NCBI GenBank assembly: GCA_000310025.1
Contig: FN649736.1
Span: 1,160,736-1,224,735 of the forward strand
Origin: Ectocarpus siliculosus
Taxonomy: Eukaryota; Sar; Phaeophyceae; Ectocarpales; Ectocarpaceae
Length of the DNA: 64,000 nucleotides
Direction of reading: 5' to 3'
A program made the translations under genes and the position numbers. The notes beneath the pieces were generated by a model that ran no database searches, was not told where the DNA came from, and saw only the letters and a program-made list of their open reading frames with translations. Position 1 is the first letter of the stretch; every line of letters starts with the position of its first letter. Shown in pieces: positions 55,869 to 64,000 of this stretch.

Positions 55869-58304
55869 GCTGGGGGAAGGCGAGCTGGGGGGCGACGAGA
55901 TAGAGGGCGGTGGAGAACAGGATGTTTGGGAGGGGTGCATGTGGGAGATCAAGAACAACCTGCTGGGGGTCGCCCCTCCGAGCGGGGCACTCCGTTTGGG
56001 CTCGTGACGCGCCTTGCATCGCGCGACGACATCGAGTCTGATCTAACAATGTGGGTTTCGTGTTTAGTTTAGTTTTTTTTGCCTTTCTTTCTGGCAGCGC
56101 GTTTTACTTTTGCACTGGTTTTTTCTTCTTTGTTGCTGTTTTTATGTACATCCAGAATCATGGGGGGGGGGATGTCATGTGTGACCATGATTCTAGAGGG
56201 CATGAACAGCAATCGATTTGTTTTTGTTTCCCCATATGAACAGCTACCTTTGCAGGGGGGCTGTCTCCATGTTTGTTAGTTGGCATTTTGATATTCGCGG
56301 AGTGTTCTTGCATGAACTCTGGAAATGTAAGGGGTATGTTTCGGGATGTGACAGCGGGGGGCTGTCTATATGTTTGTTTAGTTTTCTATCCGTTTCGTGG
56401 ACAGCAACGGCGGCACCGATTTGCGTGTGCGCACTGTTTAGTTTGGTGCTCAACGACTATACTGGAGCAAGGAGTTGGCAGGAGTGATTGTTAGGGCCTA
56501 TGTGCTTTCCGAATACTCGTTTCTGTCGTCCAAGAAATTGTAACATTGTTTCGTTTGAGTTTTTGTGCCTACTCTTTGAAGCTGTTTTCCTCAGAATTGT
56601 CCGTCCCCATTCCGATGTTTTTCTGATGCAGCGCTGCCGCTTGTTTGGTATTTGTCTGAGAATGGTTCTGTGCTGTTGACGGTTTGAGATAATTTCCAGA
56701 GAAGGATGCATCGCCCAGCGGGGATGGAAACCACGGGCAACGGCGGTTTAGTGACAGATGTATGCGGGTTTGTGGATCCGGAATTGTTTTTTTTGGTTGG
56801 TTTTTGGTTTTGGCTTGTTTCGGCGTTCTTTCGGATTTGATTTTGCGATTGAAATTGCACCTGCAAGAATATTTGACGGCATGAAGGCTGCGTTGAAACT
56901 GTTCAGAAAGGATCATGATGATGGAATAGGGTTATTGGTTTGAATCCTTGCGGCCATGTCGCGAAGGCCGCTACTATGGTTGTGCTTGTTGTTTTTGTTT
57001 TTTCCTTCTGCGTGTGGCATTTTTTTTAGGTAGAAGGCTCTATCTACATTGTTGTTGTCCCCTGTGTGTTTGGCGCGCCTCTCCATGTACCATCGGCCAG
57101 GGGTAACCCCTCTATTTATATAAAATGCTATGTCTTCGATGCTGTTGTCAATTGTCATTGGGGGGGGAATTGGTGTGTCATGACAATTAACTACAGCAAT
57201 GTTACGAAGAATGGAATGTTTCGTCTGTTTTCGATGTTCGATTTGCAGAGTTCGGGATTTGACAATGCAGGTTGCGATTTTGGGGTTGTTTCCAGTACCC
57301 AAATGTCACAAGATGCGTTTATCAAGTAGAGGGTTGATCCCTTCACGTCTGGTGTTCGGAGAAGGGGGGCCGCAGCCAGACATGCATGGGTAGGGTATGC
57401 AGGAAGAAAATAAAAGGTATTGTAGGAAACTGAACGAACGGAGGTTTGTTTGTGTTTGAGGAAAAATAATGAAAGAAGAAAGGGGGGCCTATCTTTGTAG
57501 CACTCCATGACTCCAATGTACCTCGCGCTGTCAACCACGCAGGCAGGGCACGTAGCGATGTCACATGTTTCAAGGAGATTTTGTTTCTGAGGCAGGTTTG
57601 GTGTTGCTCCCATGTTGCTGAGGTATTCTGGTTTGTAATTTCATCGTGTTTGTTGGACATTGAATTCAAGATTGGCCGATAGAAAATACTCGAAAGGGTT
57701 TTTTTGTATTAATGGTCTTCGTGTTGTTATGAGGATGAGGTATTATTGTGGAGTCGAGCATTTTTGTGCAATCATGATTCTTGTGCTACGTGTGGATTTG
57801 AAGTCTCCTCGGAAAGTGATTTGTCCCGGACGGTGTTGGATGTGTTTGCATTTGTGTTCGTTTTCATTTGTTCCTGATATAACCCATTGCGGTTGTTTCC
57901 ACGATTTGAGTTTTGGATGATTTGATATTGGGAATTTGAAATTCATGAGCGACCGATGGAAATTGTTGGTGGTGTTCCTGGTTTAATGGTTTGGAACCGA
58001 TGGGAATTGCAATCAAGTGTTTCTGGTTTAATGGTTTTTAGTGAATGTTTTGATCTTTGGAGATTCTGGATACAATGGAGACCGATGGAGATTCTGGTAG
58101 TAGGTGTTTCTGGTTCGTTTGCGACAAATGGAAGTTCGAACTAGTCTCTCTGGTTTAATGGTTTATGGTTGTTGCAAGAGGATGGGAGGAGAAACGACTG
58201 TTGCACAATGACATTGATTTCTGGAGTTTTTGGGATGGGTTTCGTGTGATGCATAATATAAGCAAGTTCGGGTATAATCTTGACAATGCAGCGAGCAGGG
58301 GGGC
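55869..58304 (+). other. Non-coding 3' interior of the LTR element
   Basis: T- and G-rich, with many stops in all frames. No pol motifs on either strand. Contains scattered words such as TGGTTTAATGGTTT (about 57982, 58025, 58153) that recur every few tens of bases. Ends in the polypurine tract. Confidence 0.6.
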
Positions 58305-58830
58305 TGTTGGATGTACTCACAGCATTGACAGATTATTGCAACCGAGGAATGTTCCTAGAAGATGGAGCGGGGGATTTTGGGGGTTCCGCAGTTGTAATAA
58401 ATTGGGGGAATGGTGGTACCATCTTTGCCACATATTATTGTTTTCTGGGTATGCGTGTCAGCAACGGTGTTGGCCACGTGCCCTTGATTTATTCATCTTC
58501 CTTTTTCTGTGTATAATCAAGTCCTTTTTCCGGCTCTCACGCCAACCCCGGCTTCCACGCCCATACTCCGGCTATCACGCCAACCCGGCTTCCACGCCTT
58601 CAGGACTCCCACGTCCCTACATATACCTTTACATCAGGGCCACCACGCCACCCGGCTTCCACGCCACAACTATATTATACACGAGCTTCCACGCTCCACC
58701 ACGTAGAAGGGCTTTCACGCCCGCGGATAGTTTCTACATTTTGACCGTTGGCAGTACCCAGCTGCTGGCACCTTTTGTTTCCCACTACGGGACCCCGCGC
58801 CGAGGCACCCACGCACAAAGCTACTCAACA
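58305..58830 (+). repeat. 3' LTR
   Basis: Same as the 5' LTR apart from one missing base in the CAGTAACCCAGC/CAGTACCCAGC stretch near 58755. Confidence 0.9.
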
Positions 58831-59072
58831 TGCACAACTTTGCGTTTTCGGACTAAAATGCTCTGTATGCATCTTTCATGCCAGCAGTCGATGTTATTTT
58901 TAAACACACAGCACTACACAGCACTGCTGGACATGTAGTCTACAAGTAAAGCGTTGCGAGATTCGCCGTTTCTCGTGTGCGGGTGTGTTCCTGTTGAGGA
59001 TGTTCTTGCACCAGCACAAGTCAGCTTGTCGGGGGGGGTTCTCTCTCTCCCCCGCTCTCTCCCCCTCTCTCT

Positions 59073-59078
<6 letters not shown>

Positions 59079-59121
<43 letters not shown>
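59079..59121. repeat. CT microsatellite
   Basis: About 20 CT units preceded by CCCC/CTCTCT runs from 59041. It directly abuts the SINE fragment at 59122. Confidence 0.9.
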
Positions 59122-59124
<3 letters not shown>

Positions 59125-59275
59125 GTCTTTAATACTAGCATCGACCGCGCTAACCGGCTGACCAATGAAAATACGTCAGTCTTGTAAGTGGTTGAAAACA
59201 CAAGACACTTTTATCTGCCATGAACTGGGACCCTGTGAGTGGGCAGCATGGGGTTGACTAAACTATCCTTCGGAT
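59122..59275 (-). mobile_element. Truncated SINE fragment (copy 4)
   Basis: GCATCGACCGCGCTAACCGG and the following 120 bp (GCCATGAACTGGGACCC) match the head and 5' flank of SINE copy 3 at 39170-39305, same orientation. The body is missing; the CT microsatellite takes its place. Confidence 0.7.
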
Positions 59276-59498
59276 CAAAGACAGAAGCGGTGGCAACAGA
59301 AGAAAACTGGACGCGTCTACCAAGGCTATTACCTTGTACTCGAGTTCGTTTAGGAGTACTTTCACCATTATCCTCCTTGTTGTCGCTACCATCATTCTGA
59401 TCCTCATTTTGACAACGATCTCTTGGCAGTTCTTCCCTCGCCCTGCGTTTTTTGTTTTGGGGAAGGTCATCTGGCTCAAACCCTTTGCTCTCTTCCAC
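59276..59498 (-). CDS. Unrecognised basic/acidic open frame, possibly a gene remnant
   Basis: Minus frame reads KGFEPDDLPQNKKRRAREEL, then an acidic Asn/Asp-rich part and KRTRVQGNSLGRRVQFSSVA. The composition looks like a real nuclear protein and RRVQF fits the RVxF docking motif of PP1. There is no ATG at its start, no following exon was found, and the frame ends inside SINE sequence. It could be a captured or broken fragment. No family recognised. Confidence 0.3.
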
Positions 59499-59870
59499 TC
59501 TTCCATGTTTTCCTCCTCCATGTCGTCCTCGTCCTCCTTTCTTCCCTTTTCCTTTCCTTCGTCTCCGTGTGTGTGTGTGTATCCTCTTCTCTCTGTCTCT
59601 CTGTCTCTCTCGCTCTCGCTCCTCTTTCTCTCTGTCAATCTAGACGATGAGGCTCGCTCAATGAAGTGCCTGTAGTCTGCTGGATGCCAGCTATGCCAGC
59701 TTTATGCCATCGTATCGCTTTCATCGTACGGCGGTCTGTAGATGTACTGCTGTATGCATAGATGAGACTACTGTCTACTGGAGTACATGTAGCGAATAAA
59801 ACGGCATCTCCGACTTCCAGAGATCTGACAAGCAGGAGGCAAGACCCGTTTGATTTTTCCGTACAGTGCC

Positions 59871-60003
59871 GGCTACGATATAAGAGAAGGCGTGACAAGC
59901 CGAAATCCTTCTCTTATATCCGACTTTCTCTTTTTTCGTTTGAAGAGAATTTTCTCTTGCATCGAAAGTACGATATAAGAGAAAATTCTCTTTCATCGTA
60001 GCC
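59871..60003. mobile_element. 133 bp MITE (copy 1)
   Basis: Ends GGCTACGATATAAGAGAA and, in reverse complement, GGCTACGATGAAAGAGAA, matching at 16 of 18 positions. Between them are further CTTATATC and TCTCTT words in both orientations. A related, shorter copy lies at about 60635-60747. Confidence 0.7.
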
Positions 60004-60634
60004 AGAATCTCAATGGCTGTTTAGAGCGCAGGGATTCTTCCAAAATTGATGTCAGAGCTCCATGGGCGCATTCAATACCCATGTGAACGTCATGCTGCAG
60101 CAACGACATCGTGTCGTTCTCACTCAACGCATCGTTGAATCTGTTAAATTTAGTGCCATGCCCATATGCGTACTTGCGTATGCGGGTCTGCTACGCGCTG
60201 TGCCTACCAATCAATGCTCGCCCCAGCGAAAGCAGTGTTTCACGTGACGCATACGTACCCCCTTACAAATACATGCATGTGTATAAAAAAAGTGCAAATT
60301 CCCAATCAGCAGGGAAAACAAATAAAAGCAAATAGCTGTGCGCTCCTCCGACCACATTGGTGTTTCCTTCAACCACTCTTTCCTGCCTCCTTTCCGTCTC
60401 AGAAAAAGTCTCTCATGCACGTTTGCTTGGCTTCTCTCGACCCGTGATTGCTTATCCAAGCGAGCTTGGCCATACGAAGATGATAGGAAACGTCAGGCAT
60501 GTCGCACTTCTCCGCAACGTCCTCGAGCTCACAAAAATGATCGGCAACATCCACGTACGGTGGCGGAGATGTGCCAGTCCGTGTGGGTACTGCTGTAGAA
60601 CGATTTGTCACGGCTCGGTTTAAGACAATTCCAC

Positions 60635-60747
60635 AGGAACAAGGCGAATTTTCTCTTATATCGGTTTTAGCCGTGACAAGCCGATTCCATTATCTTATAT
60701 CCGTACTTTTTCTTGTATCGATTCTCTTACATCGTGGCCGGCATTTT
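60635..60747. mobile_element. MITE related to that at 59871 (copy 2)
   Basis: Shares GTGACAAGCCGA, CTTATATCCG and the end TGCCGGCCACGATGTAAGAG (reverse complement) with copy 1. The left end is diverged. Confidence 0.6.
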
Positions 60748-62608
60748 ATCGAAAAACCATTTCAACATATTTAGACTAATTGGGCAAACGACACATCAGG
60801 CAGGGTACCCTGGTCGAAAAGCGACTCAGCTGGGTACGTTCACTTCTATTCAACAGCGCGAAATTAACCCAGATGATTGGTCAAGGCCCACTTTCACCCC
60901 GCTGCGTCCTAAAAAAGGCGGGGTATACCCTGCTTTGGTTACTTTTCTCCGGAAATGTACCCTGATTTCGGAAAATGTACCCTGACCTGACGGGAAATGA
61001 GACCCTTTAATCAACCATTTCCTCCGCAGGAATCCTTCCCCAATGATGTTCCCCTCCAACCATGGGATGCCAACAGCGACTCTTCCCGGCCACAAACAAC
61101 CATGGCTACTGGGCAGAAATCAATCAGGACAGAGTTTCCGCGCCCTGCGAAACAACACCATCATTTCTTCCCGCTCTAAACAAACAATGACTGGCAAACG
61201 CCAGCACAATTCCGTTTGGAAAGCAACCGACACATATGTACAGCATGTACTCGTATGCGAGACATGGGTCACGCTTAGAACGCGAGACTGATCCGGCATG
61301 GTTGAGATGCATGCATCTGCCAATGTACGGTGGTGTGGTGGCGGCGAGCTCGTGGCCGTAGAGAGGGGAGGAAGGACACATACACATCGACTCTTCTACT
61401 CCAGAAGCAGGACACGGCTATGTTGTCTTGCACCCTCTCTATCGGTAGAGAGAGTGTTCGCTTTTTTTTTTTCATCCCGCTGAAGACTGACGTCTTATTT
61501 GTTGGTCAGCTGATGGCGGGATCGATACTGATGATTCAAGCGAGGCACGAACACCACACAACACGCACGCGCGCACACACACGCCGTCATCATCAATCAA
61601 ACCCGGTAGCAACATTTTCGGTGGAAGATTCCGGTGACAAGACCCATCTTGAGCATAACCGACAGGTGCTTCGATGTATTCCTGACATGGAGGACTTGTA
61701 ATGCGCACAACTTCACAGAGAGTTTCTCCCCGGGGTTTTCTTCGTTGATCCAGCAGAGACGTGCCTTATGCAAAAGTTTACCTCTGCAAGGTTTTCGGCA
61801 CTCCCCGCCTAATCCGGTGAGAATCTGGCGTGCTCCGTCCCGGCTTTGTAGGGATGCGAGGTCAACGGTCTAACGACAGCATGGACGACTATGAGTGCAC
61901 CCCCCCCCCCCGCCACGGCCCACGTCGAGCGATTCCAAGGCACAGGTCGATGAAGAGCACCCAGAAGACAGGCCCTCGGTTTAGATAAATAAAAGAGGCA
62001 ATGAATCATTGTTTTCGCCACTGTGGATGACACAAAGCAGAAGTACACACCGTCCTGTGCAAGACAGAATAGCGCCTATAGAAAAGAGGGGGTGTTCGGC
62101 GATTCGCGCGACCGCCTAGCTTGAGCGATCCCAAGGCCAAGAGTGGCCAATCACGCGCGAAGGCAAGAGTGTGCTGATGACAACAAATAAATAACCATAC
62201 AGCATGGGCCCAGAGATAAGAAACGTCAAAATCGGGTCGAGGCTCAATCCCTTATTTTGGGTCGAAGGACCAGCCGAAGTCGTCCATTTTCTTAAAAGGC
62301 ATTTCTTATTCCTTTGGACTGTGGCATCCTCCTGATTCTCTTATATCTTTGTTTCTTAGATCTGGCTAAGAATACAACAGCACACCAAACATTCATGCAG
62401 GAGTGGGTAAAGCAGCCCTACGAAAAAAAACAATGTTCAGCTATGGGTGAGGACGGGGTGGGAGCACGGAACGAGCAGCAGTGTGACGTTTCTTATTGGA
62501 CACCCTCCCCCAGCAACCCTTGTTTCATATGTATTGGGGGTATCGCACGATCATGTTTCTTATCGGGACGCATCTTATATTGTGGCCGAGATTGAGCTGT
62601 GTTTCTTA
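60748..62608. other. Repeat-rich intergenic region, no gene seen
   Basis: No exon series or motif found on either strand. Words like CTTATATC and GATAAGAAACG recur. An (AC)n/CACG stretch lies near 61560 and a run of C near 61900. Confidence 0.4.
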
Positions 62609-63700
62609 GGCCCGTTCCAATCAGCGGGGAAATTTCCCCTATTGAAAACACGGAACGGTGAAAAGAAAACCGGCCCTTTTTTCGCTTGTTCCAATCGTGA
62701 TGTCAGCGCAAGAATACAGTTCCTGCACTGAATACACGCTTTGGTCGACATACCGCAGGTTGACTGGGATTGCTCACCATAGAGCAGCGGTAAAAGCGCA
62801 AAGAGCAGCACCCGACAAAAAGGACAGCACACTTAATAAGACCCCGTCCACCCGGTCTGCTGTTTTCAGCATCAGGCGCAGGGCAGAGTGTCGCAACCTG
62901 GATGTTGCTTTCAATTTCTTCAGTTTGCCGGCTCACTTTTCACCGTTGCGACCCCCTTCTTTGACCATCACCTGTCGAAAGGTAGACGAGCTCAACCATC
63001 ATAGGGCGGTAGCGGCGCTGAGGGCCAGCATCATGTACAGGACCACTACGAAAGAATTAGCGTGTCGGAGGCCCTGTTGCTCTATATAGTGCTGCGTGAT
63101 GCCGTGGATTGTGTTGATGTCTGCGACCAAGAACAGGCCATCTCACCGCATATTTTCAAAGGGCAGTTTGCCCGAGGTGGCACACATCCTTGACACACCT
63201 TCTTGAGCAGCACCCGAGCCCCCAATACCCACGAAGCAGCACGGTGCCGGGAGTGAGTATCACATAGACAGGCGAACGAACCGAAGGAATCAGCGCGTTG
63301 GAGGCCTTGGCGCTGCTGCTGCTGTGTTCGTTCTACTGTTTCTATGTTTGTCATGTGTGATTGAGCAAAAATCCCGAGCATCAACAGCACCAGTTGAAGA
63401 CGAGAGGGCCATACAATGTCTCAGTTTGGACCAAGAACGGACTGAACCCGGCTTATGCCGCTGGATTATGTCCGCAATAGACCTGGACGTGAGTGTAGCA
63501 GGCTGTGCTAGCGTTCTCAGTGATGTTACAGCGCCCGCGGTGCGCCTGCCCGACCCTTTAGCAAATAACCGGATCGGGGAAAGGAGCACCCAGTTTTTTT
63601 TTTGCCCTTGCTCCTTCCCCGATCCGGTTCTTCATGGGTAAAAATGCCTCCGCATCTGCACGCAAGAAACGATTCGGGGAATTGTTTCCGGGAAATTTTC
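62609..63700 (-). mobile_element. 1.1 kb non-coding DNA element, copy B (inverted relative to copy A)
   Basis: Begins GGCCCGTTCCAATCAG after a TTA and matches the reverse complement of 40790-41842 over most of its length. Shared blocks include CGGTAAAAGCGCAAAGAGCA, CCACCCGGTCTGCTGTTTTC and CGGATCGGGGAAAGGAGCAC. The outer right end (past 63700) is diverged and its limit is uncertain. Confidence 0.7.
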
Positions 63701-63759
63701 AAGGCTCCTCTCGGGAATTTTCTCGCGGTACTTTTCCCGCGGGAATTCCACGGGAACGC

Positions 63760-63975
63760 CAATTGGTAACGTTACCGTGATAATTCCAGGTTACCGTACC
63801 CATCCAAATCGTTACCATGCAAATGGCCTTCTCCCATTCCCATCCAAATCGTTACCACGGAATTAAAATCCCGTTGTTCCCACCCAACCAATTACCGTGC
63901 AAAATGTCAAAATCCCGTGGCTTTTGGTTACCACCCAGGCAATTACCGCGCAGATATAGAATTACCGATACCGTA
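63760..63975. repeat. Degenerate repeats of TTACC/ATCC words
   Basis: CCCATCCAAATCGTTACC occurs twice (63798 and 63840), with further AATTACCG and GTTACC words in between and after, up to the window end. No fixed period. Confidence 0.55.
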
Positions 63976-64000
63976 CGGGAGTAACACGTTTTGTTGTTTT

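Larger units (their letters stand above)
53054..58830 (+). mobile_element. Non-autonomous LTR retrotransposon (gag-only)
   Basis: Total 5777 bp with LTRs of 527 and 526 bp that differ, as far as I can read, by one single-base indel. The LTRs open TGTTG and close CAACA. The interior has a gag-like frame, a second Pro/Ala-rich frame, and then about 2.3 kb with no recognisable protease, integrase, reverse transcriptase or RNase H. A purine-rich GAGCAGGGGGG lies just before the right LTR as a polypurine tract. No primer site matching the usual initiator tRNA was seen after the left LTR. The gag type suggests a Copia-like parent that supplies the enzymes in trans. Confidence 0.88.
53049..58835. 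repeat. 5 bp target site duplication of the LTR element
   Basis: TGCAC at 53049-53053 directly before the left LTR and TGCAC at 58831-58835 directly after the right LTR. This fixes both ends of the insertion. Confidence 0.9.

Overview
The window is eukaryotic nuclear DNA from an intron-rich, gene-dense genome. Coding sequence is cut into many short exons by GT-AG introns, mostly of a few hundred bases. Neighbouring genes tend to alternate strands and sit very close at their 3' ends. Gene content (PEN-2, PRL phosphatase, ARPC4, PP2A B'', eIF2B delta, class I HDAC), mixed GC content and this layout fit a stramenopile. A brown alga of the Ectocarpus type is my best guess. That is inference from style, not from a search.

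Layout. 402-5776 (+): 3' part of a coiled-coil protein gene (5' end not seen). 6152-7223 (-): PRL-type protein tyrosine phosphatase, complete, three exons, CAAX tail. 7224-12438: no recognised gene, one small inverted-repeat element. 12439-19581 (-): about 19 exons of a large protein built from four repeated EF-hand-type modules. 20985-22552: a repeat-rich element with terminal inverted repeats that holds a piece of a non-LTR reverse transcriptase. 23520-29349 (+): class I histone deacetylase, nine exons, complete. 31288-34843 (-): ARPC4 of the Arp2/3 complex, whose start codon appears to be alone in its coding exon. 38238-42432 (-): gamma-secretase subunit PEN-2, three exons, with a 3.6 kb first intron packed with transposable elements. 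42716-47607 (+): eIF2B delta, ten exons, divergent from PEN-2 across about 280 bp. 47769-52348 or further (-): PP2A regulatory subunit B''. 53054-58830: a young LTR retrotransposon with near-identical LTRs and a 5 bp target duplication, coding only for a gag-like protein with a polyglutamine run. 58831-64000: repeats, MITEs and no recognised host gene.

The host genes are unrelated housekeeping and signalling genes: chromatin, translation initiation, actin nucleation, phosphatases and intramembrane proteolysis. They do not form a pathway or operon. The exon models were made by reading splice sites and protein similarity by eye. For PRL, HDAC, ARPC4, PEN-2 and eIF2B delta every exon joins in phase and the protein length is normal or plausible for the family. 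The items most worth a second look are the four-module EF-hand protein, the SINE family with a shared body under two different tRNA-like heads, the element pile-up in PEN-2 intron 1, and the gag-only LTR element that has landed just upstream of PP2A B''.
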